NCBI GenBank assembly: GCA_902558835.1
Contig: CACEFK010000003.1
Span: 58,917-122,916, forward strand
DNA length: 64,000 nucleotides
From: an uncultured Pelagibacteraceae bacterium
GTDB taxonomy: Bacteria; Pseudomonadota; Alphaproteobacteria; Pelagibacterales; Pelagibacteraceae
Reading direction: 5' to 3'
In this document: one piece after another, positions 1 to 8,639 of the stretch
Layout of the letters: the number at the start of each line of letters is the position of its first letter
Numbering within the stretch: the first letter of the stretch is position 1
Notes under the pieces: generated by a model
Seen by the model: the letters and a program-made list of their open reading frames with translations, nothing else
Database searches by the model: none
What the model was told of the DNA's origin: nothing
Made by a program: the position numbers and the translations under genes

Positions 1-1
1 A

Positions 2-49
2 TACCAAAATATAGTTGCCGCGGTTAAAGAAGCAGCAACGAAAATGTAA
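2..49 (+). CDS. coxS: C-terminal end of CoxS-like 2Fe-2S subunit (partial)
   Basis: Only the last 15 residues and the stop codon are inside the window; they read YQNIVAAVKEAATKM in the second frame. The YQNIV.AV motif is typical of the extreme C-terminus of the small iron-sulfur subunit of molybdenum hydroxylases of the CO dehydrogenase/xanthine oxidase family. The coxL-like gene starts 20 bp downstream, which supports a coxS-coxL-coxM order. The iron-sulfur cysteines lie outside the window, so the call rests on this tail and on context. Confidence 0.75.
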   Translation, partial: YQNIVAAVKEAATKM

Positions 50-53
50 TTTT

Positions 54-60
54 AAGGAGG
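54..60 (+). promoter_or_regulatory. strong Shine-Dalgarno of coxL
   Basis: AAGGAGG lies 9 nt before the ATG at 70. It fixes the coxL start and is stronger than most ribosome sites in this window. Confidence 0.8.
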
Positions 61-69
61 AAAAAGAAA

Positions 70-2448
70 ATGGCAAGTTTAGTAGGTTCTAGAGTTGAGA
101 GAAAAGAGGATAAAAGATTTTTAACTGGTAAAGGTAGATATACAGCAGATATTAATTTAGCAAATCAAACTTACGCAATTTTTGTTAGATCACCGCATGC
201 AAGAGCATCTATTAAAAAAATAAATATAGATAAAGCTTTAAAATCGTCAGGAGTAGTAAGTATACTTACTGGAAAAGAAATAGCAGATGATAAAATTGGA
301 GGTTTAATTGCGGGTTGGGCAATAAGAAGTGAAGACGGTACAGAAATGAAATGTCCTGGAAACCCTCCGCTAGCTAAAGATAATGTAAATTTTGTTGGAG
401 ATCCTGTTGCAGTTGTAATTGCTGAAAGTTTAGCAGAAGCAAAAGAAGCTGCTGAAAAAGTTGAAGTTGATTACAAAGTATTAAAAGCAGTAACAAGTAC
501 TGCAGATGCCATGAATGGAGATACTATTCATGAAGGAATTGATAAAAATCTTTGTTTTGACTGGTTATTAGGTGACAGACAAAAAGTTAAAGAAGCATTT
601 GATAAGGCTGATAAAGTAATTTCTATTGATATCATAAATAATAGATTAATTCCAAATGCAATGGAGCCAAGAGCATGTGTTGCTGATTACAATGCAGCAT
701 CTGAAGAGATCACTTTATACACAACAAGTCAAAATCCACATTTATCAAGATTGATAATGTCTGCTTTTGGAAATGTAGCTCCTGAACACAAGTTAAGAGT
801 TGTAGCTCCAGATGTTGGTGGTGGTTTTGGTTCTAAAATAAATGTCTATAACGAAGATATTGTTTGTAGCTGGGCAGCTAAAAAAATTAATAGAGCTATT
901 AAGTGGGTTGCAGAAAGATCAGAATCTTTTTTAACTGACATACATGGAAGAGATCATGTTACTCATGCAGAATTAGCAGTAACTAAAGATGGAAAGTTTC
1001 TTGGTTTTAAAAACGAGACCATAGCAAACCTTGGAGCTTATGCTCGAGTATTTGGAACAGTTACTCCAACTTATTTATTTGGACCTTGCGCAACTGGTGT
1101 TTATGAAATTCCAGCAGCTTATACAAATGTCAAAGCCGTATATACAAATACAGCTCCAGTAGATGCTTATAGAGGCGCAGGTAGACCAGAAGCTACATAT
1201 ACAATAGAAAGATTAGTTGAAAAAGCTTCAATGGAATTGGGAATAGATAAAACTGAACTTAGAATAAAAAACTTCCCTACAGCATTTCCTTTTAAACAAA
1301 CTTTAGTTCATACAGTAGATTCTGGTGATTATGTTGCTGGAATGGAAAAGGCAAAACAGATGGCGGACTACAAAGGTTTTGAGGCGAGAAGAAAAGAGTC
1401 TGAAGCAAAAGGAAAACTTAGAGGAATAGGTGTTACCTCATATTTTGAAGCATGTGGTATTGCTCCTTCAGCTGCTGTAATGTCTTTAGGATGTGGAGTT
1501 GGATTATGGGAATCTGCAGAGGTTAGATTTAATCCAACTGGACAAGTTACTGTTTACACAGGTTCACATAGTCATGGACAAAGTCACCAAACAACTTTTG
1601 CTCAAATAGCAGCGGATGAACTAGGTGTTCCAATAGAAAACATAGATATCGTTCATGGTGACACAGACAAAGGAACATTCGGTATGGGAACATACGGTTC
1701 AAGATCTTTAGCTGTTGGTGGTATTGCTATTGTCAATGCTTGTAAAAAAATAGTTGAAAAAGGTAAAAGAGTTACAGCAAAAATGTTAGAGGCAAATCCT
1801 GAAGACGTTGAGTTTAAAGATGGTGAATTTGTTGTTTCTAAATCAAATAAAAAGAAAACAATTGGAGAAGTAGCTTTTGCTTGTTATTTACCTGGTGTAA
1901 GAGATGAAATGAAATCTCCATTGCCAGAAGGTGATGAGCCTGGTTTAAAAGAAACTTCTTTCTATGATCCTTCAAACTTTTCTTTTCCAGCAGGAACACA
2001 TATTGCTGAAGTTGAGATAGACCCTGAAACAGGTCATGTTAAGCTTGAAAAATATACAGCTTGTGATGATTTTGGAAGAATAATTAATCCAATGGTTGTC
2101 GAAGGACAAGTTCATGGTGGTCTTGCTCAAGGTATTGGTCAAGCATTGTATGAAAATGCAGAGTACGATGAAACAGGTCAATTGATGACAGGATCTTATA
2201 TGGATTATACGATGCCACGTGCAGATAATTTTCCTGAGTTTAACATTGGTTATACTTGCACTCATGCAACCACAAATCCTTTAGGAGTTAAAGGTTGTGG
2301 AGAAGCAGGAGCAATAGCAGCACCACCTACTGTGATGAATGCTGTAATTGATGCCTTAGGTGGACAAGAAGTTACTATGCCAGCCACAGCTGAAAAAGTG
2401 TGGAAGGCTTGTAAAAATCTAAAAAAATCTAACGCAAAAGCAGCATAG
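70..2448 (+). CDS. coxL: form II CoxL-like molybdenum hydroxylase large subunit
   Basis: Large molybdopterin-cytosine-dinucleotide subunit of an aerobic CO dehydrogenase-like enzyme, 792 aa, normal for the family. The N-terminus (GSRVERKEDKRFLTGKGRY) is the usual one. The active-site loop near residues 366-372 reads AYRGAGR, which marks form II enzymes; form I enzymes that are proven CO oxidisers carry AYRCSFR. The Gly-Glu motif GCGEAGA near residue 745 supplies the conserved catalytic glutamate. It sits between coxS and coxM, with 7 bp before coxM. Form II members are often annotated as CO dehydrogenase, but their substrate is uncertain and may be another small carbonyl or heterocyclic compound. 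The start is fixed by the AAGGAGG site. Confidence 0.93.
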   Translation: MASLVGSRVERKEDKRFLTGKGRYTADINLANQTYAIFVRSPHARASIKKINIDKALKSSGVVSILTGKEIADDKIGGLIAGWAIRSEDGTEMKCPGNPPLAKDNVNFVGDPVAVVIAESLAEAKEAAEKVEVDYKVLKAVTSTADAMNGDTIHEGIDKNLCFDWLLGDRQKVKEAFDKADKVISIDIINNRLIPNAMEPRACVADYNAASEEITLYTTSQNPHLSRLIMSAFGNVAPEHKLRVVAPDVGGGFGSKINVYNEDIVCSWAAKKINRAIKWVAERSESFLTDIHGRDHVTHAELAVTKDGKFLGFKNETIANLGAYARVFGTVTPTYLFGPCATGVYEIPAAYTNVKAVYTNTAPVDAYRGAGRPEATYTIERLVEKASMELGIDKTELRIKNFPTAFPFKQTLVHTVDSGDYVAGMEKAKQMADYKGFEARRKESEAKGKLRGIGVTSYFEACGIAPSAAVMSLGCGVGLWESAEVRFNPTGQVTVYTGSHSHGQSHQTTFAQIAADELGVPIENIDIVHGDTDKGTFGMGTYGSRSLAVGGIAIVNACKKIVEKGKRVTAKMLEANPEDVEFKDGEFVVSKSNKKKTIGEVAFACYLPGVRDEMKSPLPEGDEPGLKETSFYDPSNFSFPAGTHIAEVEIDPETGHVKLEKYTACDDFGRIINPMVVEGQVHGGLAQGIGQALYENAEYDETGQLMTGSYMDYTMPRADNFPEFNIGYTCTHATTNPLGVKGCGEAGAIAAPPTVMNAVIDALGGQEVTMPATAEKVWKACKNLKKSNAKAA

Positions 2449-2455
2449 GAGGTTT

Positions 2456-3241
2456 ATGAAAGATTTTAATTATCATTCAGCAAAAGATAGTAAAGAAGCA
2501 TCGAAACTTGCTTCATCTAGTTCTGCTTTTTTAGCAGGAGGAATGACCACTATTCCTTCAATGAAGTTAGGATTAGCTACTTACAAAGATTTAATTGATA
2601 TAAAAAATATCAAAAAATTAAGTGGGATAAAAGTAAGTGGGAAATCAGTTACAATAGGGGCTGCAACTAAACATGTTGAAGTTTCAAATTCTAAAGATGT
2701 AAAAAAAGCAATTCCATCATTATCTAGTTTGGCTGAAGGAATTGGTGATCCTCAAGTTAGAAATAGAGGAACAATAGGAGGGTCAATAGCAAATAATGAT
2801 CCATCAGCAGATTATCCATCAGCATGTATTGCTTTAAACGCTATAATACATACGAACGAAAGAAAAATTGAAGCGGCAAAGTTTTTTAAAGGAATGTTTG
2901 AGACAGCTTTAAAAAAGGGTGAGTTAATAGAAGCCATAGAGTTTCAAATTCCAGAAAAATCTAGCTATCAAAAACATCCTAATCCTGCATCTAGATATGC
3001 AATAGTTGGAGTATATGTAGCTAAACATAAAGGCGATATAAACGTTGCAGTTACTGGTGCAAAATCATGTGTTTATAATGATAAAGAAATGTCGAAAGCT
3101 CTATCGGGTAATTTTTCATCTTCTTCAATAGATGGAATGGATCTAGATAGTTCAGAAATGAACTCTGACATGCATGCTTCTGCAGATTTTAGAGCTAGTT
3201 TAGTTGTCACTCAGGCTAAAAAAGCCGTTGATGCTTGTTAG
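2456..3241 (+). CDS. coxM: CoxM-like FAD-binding subunit
   Basis: Medium flavoprotein subunit of the same molybdenum hydroxylase; it passes electrons from the iron-sulfur subunit to the quinone pool or another acceptor. The FAD-binding signatures are AGGMTTIPSMKLG near residues 27-39 and RNRGTIGGSIANNDPSADYP near residues 102-121. At 261 aa it is slightly short but within the family range. It starts 7 bp after coxL, with GGAGG just upstream, so the two are almost certainly cotranscribed. The C-terminal part is lysine- and serine-rich, reflecting the AT bias. Confidence 0.9.
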   Translation: MKDFNYHSAKDSKEASKLASSSSAFLAGGMTTIPSMKLGLATYKDLIDIKNIKKLSGIKVSGKSVTIGAATKHVEVSNSKDVKKAIPSLSSLAEGIGDPQVRNRGTIGGSIANNDPSADYPSACIALNAIIHTNERKIEAAKFFKGMFETALKKGELIEAIEFQIPEKSSYQKHPNPASRYAIVGVYVAKHKGDINVAVTGAKSCVYNDKEMSKALSGNFSSSSIDGMDLDSSEMNSDMHASADFRASLVVTQAKKAVDAC

Positions 3242-3262
3242 TTAAAAACTATATTTTATCAG

Positions 3263-3592
3263 ATGAAAAATTCATTTGATGAGAAAATATTAGACGAAGC
3301 TAAAGATTGGATTAAGGCTAATCAAAAAGTAGTTTTAGCAACTGTAATTCAAACCTGGGGATCATCACCTAGACAAGTTGGTAGCAGAATGATTGTGAAC
3401 GAAAAAGGAGATTTTTCAGGATCAGTTTCTGGTGGATGTGTAGAATCTGCAGTTGTAAGTGAGTGTCTATCGTTAATTAAAGACAACAAGCCTTGTAAAA
3501 AAATAGAATTTAAAGTTTCGAACGAGAGCGCTTGGGAAGTGGGTCTAGCATGTGGTGGAGAAATAGCGGTATATATTGAGCAGATACACTAA
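3263..3592 (+). CDS. XdhC/CoxI N-terminal domain protein
   Basis: A 109-aa protein corresponding to the N-terminal XdhC_CoxI domain. Motifs are GSSPRQVGSRMIV near residues 34-46 and GSVSGGCVESAV near residues 53-64. XdhC-type proteins bind molybdenum cofactor and help insert its sulfurated form into molybdenum hydroxylases, here presumably the Cox-like enzyme upstream. In many bacteria this domain is fused to a C-terminal Rossmann domain; here that part is the next gene, joined by a TAATG overlap. The clean overlapping start argues for a genuine two-gene form rather than a frameshift. Confidence 0.85.
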   Translation: MKNSFDEKILDEAKDWIKANQKVVLATVIQTWGSSPRQVGSRMIVNEKGDFSGSVSGGCVESAVVSECLSLIKDNKPCKKIEFKVSNESAWEVGLACGGEIAVYIEQIH

Positions 3593-4272
3593 TGAAAATT
3601 AAAACACTCGAAGAAATATTAAAAAAAAAATCATCAAAAACTGAGTTTGCAATACTTACAAATTTAGAAAATGGTGATAGTGAAATTTATTTACCTGGCA
3701 CTTCTCCAAAAGGAGAATTTTCAAAATATGCTGTTGAAATAGAAAATTTTTTTAAATCAAAAAAAAACGGGGTTATAGAAAATTCAGAGATATTTGTTGA
3801 AACTTATATAAAACCAATAAAAGTAATTATTGTTGGGGCTGTACATATTGCACAATATTTAGTTGATTTTGCAAAAAGTTTAAATTTTGAGATTAGTATT
3901 ATAGATCCAAGAGGATATTTTGCATCCGAGCAAAGATTTCCTGATATTAAAGTTATTAACAAGTGGCCAAAAGAAGCTTTTGAAGAAATTGAAACAAATT
4001 CAAGTACAGCTTTAATAGCTTTAACACATGATCCAAAAATAGATGATCCTGCTTTACAATACGCGTTAAAAAATAAATTTTATTATATTGGAGCACTTGG
4101 TAGTAAAAAAACTCATGAAAACAGATGTCAAAGATTAGCCGAAGCTGGATTTACTAATGATGAAATTAATTCAATTCACGGACCAATTGGAATTAAGCTT
4201 GGTGGAAAATCTGCTCCAGAAATTGCTTTATCTATTATAGCTCAATTAGTATCAGAAACTTATAAAAAGTGA
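3592..4272 (+). CDS. XdhC Rossmann-domain protein
   Basis: A 226-aa protein matching the C-terminal XdhC Rossmann domain. The nucleotide-binding segment IVGAVHIAQYLVDFAKSL lies around residues 79-96, and GALGSKKTHENRCQRLAEAGF, typical of the family, lies near residue 165. Together with the 109-aa protein upstream it should form a complete XdhC/CoxI-like maturation factor for the Cox-like enzyme. Its ATG overlaps the previous stop by 1 nt (TAATG) and its TGA overlaps the next gene's GTG (GTGA), so translation of the three genes is probably coupled. Confidence 0.85.
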   Translation: MKIKTLEEILKKKSSKTEFAILTNLENGDSEIYLPGTSPKGEFSKYAVEIENFFKSKKNGVIENSEIFVETYIKPIKVIIVGAVHIAQYLVDFAKSLNFEISIIDPRGYFASEQRFPDIKVINKWPKEAFEEIETNSSTALIALTHDPKIDDPALQYALKNKFYYIGALGSKKTHENRCQRLAEAGFTNDEINSIHGPIGIKLGGKSAPEIALSIIAQLVSETYKK

Positions 4273-4844
4273 TTAAAGCAATATTACTTGCAGCTGGCCA
4301 ATCAAAAAGAATGAAATCAGAAAATAAACTTATTAAGTTATATAAAAATAAACCGTTAATAAATTACTCATTAAATGTATTAACAAAAAGTAAGGTAAAC
4401 AAAATTATTATAGTTCTTGGTCATCAACACAAAGAATTGAAAAAAATAATAAAAAAAAATAAAAAAATTATTTTTACCTATAATAAAAATTACAAAAAAG
4501 GGATGGCCTCTTCTATAAAAATAGGATTAAAAAAAATATCTAAAAACGATAAGGGCTTTATTGTAGCTCAGTCTGATATGCCATTTGTTAAACAATCAGA
4601 TATAAATAAAATTTGTAGATCTATAAAATCTAAAAAATTTTTAATACATGCTTTAAAATATAAAACTAGAGTAGGTAATCCTATTGGTTTTGACAGTTCT
4701 TTAATAAAAAAATTTAAAAATATTAAAGGTCAGTTTGGAGCAAAATTTATGGTTAAAAGGCTCAAAAATAGAACAAATTATATTAAAACTATGAGTATTA
4801 AATCTTTTAAAGATTTTGATAAAGCCTCAGATTTTATATGCTGA
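4269..4844 (+). CDS. MobA/MocA-like molybdenum cofactor nucleotidyltransferase
   Basis: A 191-aa NTP-transferase. The N-terminal LLAAGQSKRMKSENKL is the LAAGxSxRMG..K nucleotide-binding loop, GMASSIKIGL lies near residue 78, and AQSDMPFV near residue 98 carries the metal-binding aspartate. Position at the end of a Cox/XdhC operon fits MocA, which converts Mo-molybdopterin to the cytosine dinucleotide form used by this enzyme class; I infer CTP specificity from context only. It starts with GTG inside the previous stop (GTGA). Lysine-rich stretches reflect long A-runs. The 3' end overlaps msrQ on the other strand by 18 bp. Confidence 0.8.
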   Translation: MIKAILLAAGQSKRMKSENKLIKLYKNKPLINYSLNVLTKSKVNKIIIVLGHQHKELKKIIKKNKKIIFTYNKNYKKGMASSIKIGLKKISKNDKGFIVAQSDMPFVKQSDINKICRSIKSKKFLIHALKYKTRVGNPIGFDSSLIKKFKNIKGQFGAKFMVKRLKNRTNYIKTMSIKSFKDFDKASDFIC

Positions 4845-5408
4845 TCTAGTAATTTTAATTCTAAAAAGTAAAAGAATTATTAAAATAATTAAAAATATAA
4901 GTGGTTTGAAAAATATTGTTTTTGACAGCCAAATATAATGAAGTACGCCAAAAATCCCAATTATATAAATTAATCTATGAATTTTTTTCCAATTTTGTTT
5001 TAACAGTCTAACCATTTTCTCAGATGACGTTACAGCAAGTGGAATTAACAATAGCCAAGCTGAAAATCCTATAAAGATAAACTTCTTTTTTAAGACATCA
5101 TTTATCAGTGGCTCAAAATCAAATCTGTAATCAAGACCAACATAACTTAACATATGAATAGATGCATAAAAAAAAGTAAACAAACCAAGCATTCTTCTAA
5201 ACTTGATCCACTCTACTGATTTTGTGATTTGCTTAAGTGGTGTCATTGAAAGAGTTAAAAGAATAAATATCAAAGTCCATTCTCCAAAGTGATTTATGAT
5301 TCTATCAACAGGCTCTGGACCTAATTGATTAAAAATTATTTGATAAGAAATCACATAAATTGGCCAAAGAGAAAGAAAAAAAACTAGAGTTTTAGAATAT
5401 CTTCTCAA
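4827..5408 (-). CDS. msrQ: MsrQ heme-binding membrane subunit of methionine sulfoxide reductase
   Basis: A 193-aa ferric-reductase-like membrane protein of the YedZ/MsrQ family. About five to six hydrophobic segments are visible, with histidines in the expected context (YASIHMLSYVGLDYRFD, near residue 83, and GVLHYIWLSK, near residue 156) for heme ligation. It transfers quinone-derived electrons to periplasmic MsrP, encoded immediately upstream with a 6-bp gap. The MsrPQ pair repairs oxidised methionines in envelope proteins. It is the last gene of the moaACDE-msrPQ run and overlaps the mobA-like gene convergently. Confidence 0.9.
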   Translation of the reverse strand: MRRYSKTLVFFLSLWPIYVISYQIIFNQLGPEPVDRIINHFGEWTLIFILLTLSMTPLKQITKSVEWIKFRRMLGLFTFFYASIHMLSYVGLDYRFDFEPLINDVLKKKFIFIGFSAWLLLIPLAVTSSEKMVRLLKQNWKKIHRLIYIIGIFGVLHYIWLSKTIFFKPLIFLIILIILLLFRIKITRSAYKI

Positions 5409-5414
5409 TTTAAT

Positions 5415-6320
5415 TTAGAAATTTTTTTTTAAATCCAAACCGCTATAGAGACTTGCAACTTCATCTCCATAACCATTAAACATTAAGGTCTTTACTCTAG
5501 GCGCCCAAACACCTTCACCTATTATTCTTTCAGTTGCTTGAGACCATCTTGGGTGATCAACATTAGGGTTAACATTTGAGTAAAATCCATACTCTCTAGG
5601 TGAAGCCCACATCCATGATGAGGTAGGCATGTTTTCAACAAATTTGATTTTAACAATAGCTTTTGCACTTTTAAAACCATACTTCCATGGAATAAAAATT
5701 CTTAGTGGTGCTCCGTTTTGATTAGGGAGTTTTTTACCATATAAACCTGTCACAACTGTTGTCAAAGGATGCATGGCTTCATCAATTCTTAAACCTTCAT
5801 TGTAAGGCCAGTTTAAAACAGGGTATCTTTGACCTTTCATTTGCGCAGGGTCATATACACTTTCAAATTCAACAAATTTTGCTTTATTAGTTGGATTTAC
5901 TTTTGATAGTAATTTGCTTAAAGAAAAGCCCATCCATGGAATAACCATAGACCAACCCTCAACACATCTTAATCGATATATTCTTTCTTCAGAAATAAAC
6001 ATTTCTGAGATTTCTTCCATAGATAATTTTATTGGTTTTTCAACTTCACCCTCAATAGCTATATCCCAAGGAGTTGTTTTAAATATTTGAGAGTTTCTAT
6101 AAGGATCACTCTTTGATGTTCCAAACTCATAATAATTATTATAAGTCGTTATGTCTTTATAACTCGTTAATTTATCTCTCTCACTTGCTAAAGATTTATT
6201 TAAAAAGGGTATACTAGACATTGCTAATGTGCTTGCACCAAGACCTACAGATTTAATGAAAGATCTTCTTTTTTTATAAATATTCTCTGGTGTAATTTCT
6301 GAATTTTTAAATTTTATCAT
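5415..6320 (-). CDS. msrP: MsrP periplasmic molybdopterin methionine sulfoxide reductase
   Basis: Catalytic subunit of the MsrPQ system, 301 aa, sulfite-oxidase fold. The N-terminus has a twin-arginine motif (KKRRSFIKS, near residues 17-25) followed by a hydrophobic stretch, consistent with Tat export of a cofactor-loaded protein. The cysteine in RLRCVEGWSMVIPW near residue 118 is the expected molybdenum ligand, and GAPLRIFIPWKYGFKSAK near residue 205 is conserved in YedY/MsrP proteins. Its ATG directly follows the moaE stop (TAAATG), so expression is tied to cofactor synthesis. Confidence 0.93.
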   Translation of the reverse strand: MIKFKNSEITPENIYKKRRSFIKSVGLGASTLAMSSIPFLNKSLASERDKLTSYKDITTYNNYYEFGTSKSDPYRNSQIFKTTPWDIAIEGEVEKPIKLSMEEISEMFISEERIYRLRCVEGWSMVIPWMGFSLSKLLSKVNPTNKAKFVEFESVYDPAQMKGQRYPVLNWPYNEGLRIDEAMHPLTTVVTGLYGKKLPNQNGAPLRIFIPWKYGFKSAKAIVKIKFVENMPTSSWMWASPREYGFYSNVNPNVDHPRWSQATERIIGEGVWAPRVKTLMFNGYGDEVASLYSGLDLKKNF

Positions 6321-6767
6321 TTAATTATTTAGAGATATTCCTTTTAACCACTCACTTTCCTCATTTTCATAATGTTCTTTTTTCCAAATAGGAGATCTTT
6401 TTTTAATTTCTTCAATTATATATCTAGATAACACAAAAGCTTGATCTCTATGTTTACAAGCTACACCAATAATAATGCTTTTTTCTTTTAAACCCACATA
6501 ACCTTTAACATGTTCAATAAATACTGCTTTTTCTTTAATATTTAACTTGTTATCCGCTTCTTCATAAATTTCTTCAAAACTTTTGATAACCATACTTTCT
6601 TTGGCATCATAGGTAATACCAGTAACTGTTTTATTTTCATTTAAATCTCTTACAGTTCCAACAAAATATATTACAGCGCCAAATTTAGATTGATTTAAAA
6701 AATTTTCTGCTTTTAAAATCTCAATCTTCTCATTTTTTGAAGTATCAATAATTTTGGTATGTAGCAT
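6321..6767 (-). CDS. moaE: molybdopterin synthase large subunit MoaE
   Basis: A 148-aa MoaE. It contains GAVIYFVGTVRDLNENKTVTGITYDA near the N-terminus and IGVACKHRDQAF followed by a lysine-rich WKKEHYENEESEW C-terminus, all typical of MoaE active-site regions. With MoaD it converts cyclic pyranopterin monophosphate to molybdopterin. The gene overlaps moaD by 1 nt and abuts msrP, within one minus-strand operon. Confidence 0.93.
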   Translation of the reverse strand: MLHTKIIDTSKNEKIEILKAENFLNQSKFGAVIYFVGTVRDLNENKTVTGITYDAKESMVIKSFEEIYEEADNKLNIKEKAVFIEHVKGYVGLKEKSIIIGVACKHRDQAFVLSRYIIEEIKKRSPIWKKEHYENEESEWLKGISLNN

Positions 6768-7036
6768 TAACCGCCTCCTATAGGAGGTATAATGCTAAAG
6801 TTTTGTTTTTTAACTATTTTATAATTGTCTGAGACAATTTTATCATCAGACGAACAAAAAGCTGATGATTTTATAATTTTTTTGAAAGACTCATTTCCTT
6901 TAAATTTAATATCAATAAACTCTATCATTTGGTTTCTAAGATCTTTTATTGAGGAATTTTCAATTAATTCAAAGTCTAAATGGGATTTAGTACTAAATTC
7001 TCTAGCTGCGCCAAATAGTTCAACTGATATTTTCAT
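6767..7036 (-). CDS. moaD: molybdopterin synthase sulfur carrier MoaD
   Basis: An 89-aa ubiquitin-like sulfur carrier that ends in PPIGGG, so it retains the C-terminal Gly-Gly needed for thiocarboxylation (with one extra Gly). The N-terminal MKISVELFGAAREF and the SIIPPIGGG end match MoaD. It lies between moaC and moaE with 1-nt overlaps on both sides. Confidence 0.92.
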   Translation of the reverse strand: MKISVELFGAAREFSTKSHLDFELIENSSIKDLRNQMIEFIDIKFKGNESFKKIIKSSAFCSSDDKIVSDNYKIVKKQNFSIIPPIGGG

Positions 7037-7581
7037 TAAAAAATATTTTTTAAAAAATCTGGGAGACCATCAGGGTTTTTCCATAATCCACTTTTTCCAC
7101 CTTCTTTAACTAATAATTTTACGTTATCAATTTTAAGATGTGGATTTACTATTTTGCTTAAATCATAAATTGTAATTAAGGCAGAATTAACACCCATTAT
7201 AGCTTCCATTTCAACACCTGTTTTTGCTACTGCAGAAACGACACAAAAAACTTCTAATGAACTGTCTAATTCATTCATAATTATTTTAGTAGCCGTATGG
7301 TCAATTGGAAGTGGGTGACATAAAGGAATAAGTTCACTTGTTTTTTTTACACCCAATACAGCAGATACCTCAGCTAAGGTAATTGGGTCTCCTTTAGGCA
7401 TTTTCTTATTTTTAATTAGATCAAAAACTTCTTTTCCAACATAAATTTTACCTGACGCAAGTGCTCTTCTAAAAGTTTCTTTTTTTGAAGAAACATCAAC
7501 CATATTAAAAGAATTTTTTTGAAATATTTCTTTCGCCCAATCTTTAAGATCTTCTTTATTTATAATTTTTAATTTTGACAT
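7036..7581 (-). CDS. moaC: cyclic pyranopterin monophosphate synthase MoaC
   Basis: A 181-aa MoaC. Diagnostic motifs are MVDVSSKKETFRRALASG near residue 27, LIPLCHPLPIDH near residue 89, and TGVEMEAIMGVNSALITIYDL near residue 121. It acts with MoaA in the first step of molybdenum cofactor synthesis. It has about 26 extra residues before the usual MVDVS start; I keep the longer start because its ATG overlaps the moaA stop by 1 nt (TAATG), but internal initiation at the MVDVS methionine is possible. Confidence 0.92.
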   Translation of the reverse strand: MSKLKIINKEDLKDWAKEIFQKNSFNMVDVSSKKETFRRALASGKIYVGKEVFDLIKNKKMPKGDPITLAEVSAVLGVKKTSELIPLCHPLPIDHTATKIIMNELDSSLEVFCVVSAVAKTGVEMEAIMGVNSALITIYDLSKIVNPHLKIDNVKLLVKEGGKSGLWKNPDGLPDFLKNIF

Positions 7582-8567
7582 TAGCCACCTGTAGTAGATA
7601 AATTTTTAGTTAAACCAGTTTCACCAAGTTCTAAATAATGTGATTCTTTTTTAAATTTCATTTGTCCCATAATGAGATCTTGCAATTCATCTATTTGATC
7701 ATCTTTTTGCAATAAATGTCTTATACTTATTCCAGTATTGCCAAATAGGCATAATCTAAGATCTCCTCTTGATGTAATTCTTAATCTATTACAACTTCTA
7801 CAAAAATCTTTAGAATAGGGTGCTATAATTCCAAATTTCCCTTTATATTCTGGATTGATATAATTTAATGACGGTCCTGCATCCTTACCTAGGGTTTGGT
7901 AAATCCAATTGTTTTTATTTAAATATTCTTTGAAGATTTTTGAAGATACATGGTATTTTTTAAAATAATCCAGGTTATCTCCAGTTTGCATTAATTCTAT
8001 ATATCTAAAATCTACTTTGTTCTTTTTAATAAATTCTCCCCAAGTCTCAAAATCTTTGTCTGATGCATTTATTCCATTTAAAAGAACTGCATTAATCTTA
8101 ATATTTTCAAAATTTAAATCTTGTAGGATATTAATTCCTTTTAAAATCTCTGGTAATCGATCATGACCTGTAACATTTTTGAATGTATTTCTATCCAGAC
8201 TATCAATGCTAATATTAATACCATTTATCCCACTATCTACTAACATCTTTGCTTTTTTGTCTAAATGATAACCGTTTGTGGTAATTACAACTTTTTTTAT
8301 TCCAGCTTCATGTTTTAAGATTTTAATTATTTCAAAAAAATCATTTCTTACTGTTGGTTCACCGCCAGTAAGTCTTATTTTATTTACACCTAATTTTGAA
8401 AAAACTTTTGCGAGACGTCTTATTTCATCAAGATGAAGAAATTTTCTATTGTCACTTTTATCGATTTGATAACCATTAGGTAAACAATACCCACACTTAA
8501 AATTACAAACATCTGTAATTGAAAGTCTTATATATGGAAATGTTCTACCGAAACTATCTATAAGCAT
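7581..8567 (-). CDS. moaA: GTP 3',8-cyclase MoaA
   Basis: A 328-aa radical SAM enzyme that starts molybdenum cofactor synthesis from GTP. The N-terminal CX3CX2C cluster is CNFKCGYC at residues 21-28, followed by LTGGEPTVR. The second cluster is FCRSCNRLRITSRGDLRLCLF near residue 257, and the C-terminal Gly-Gly (STTGG) required for activity is present. It is the first gene of the moaACDE-msrPQ operon. The 70-bp AT-rich upstream gap must hold the promoter; I see no riboswitch-like fold there. Confidence 0.95.
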   Translation of the reverse strand: MLIDSFGRTFPYIRLSITDVCNFKCGYCLPNGYQIDKSDNRKFLHLDEIRRLAKVFSKLGVNKIRLTGGEPTVRNDFFEIIKILKHEAGIKKVVITTNGYHLDKKAKMLVDSGINGINISIDSLDRNTFKNVTGHDRLPEILKGINILQDLNFENIKINAVLLNGINASDKDFETWGEFIKKNKVDFRYIELMQTGDNLDYFKKYHVSSKIFKEYLNKNNWIYQTLGKDAGPSLNYINPEYKGKFGIIAPYSKDFCRSCNRLRITSRGDLRLCLFGNTGISIRHLLQKDDQIDELQDLIMGQMKFKKESHYLELGETGLTKNLSTTGG

Positions 8568-8639
8568 TTTTTTTTTTATTATTTTTATCTTAATAAAAAA
8601 AAATACTAACTTCTAGTCTTAGAACCTTTCATTAAAGTT

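Noticed and set aside
1972-2265. 97-aa minus-strand ORF inside coxL
   Set aside because: It lies fully inside a well-supported gene and its translation is an unstructured Cys/Ile/Thr mix typical of antisense shadows.
3585-3600. Frameshift between the two XdhC pieces
   Set aside because: The TAATG stop/start overlap and the natural domain boundary fit a true two-gene arrangement.
6825-7109. 94-aa plus-strand ORF over moaD
   Set aside because: It is antisense to moaD/moaC, which have clear family motifs.
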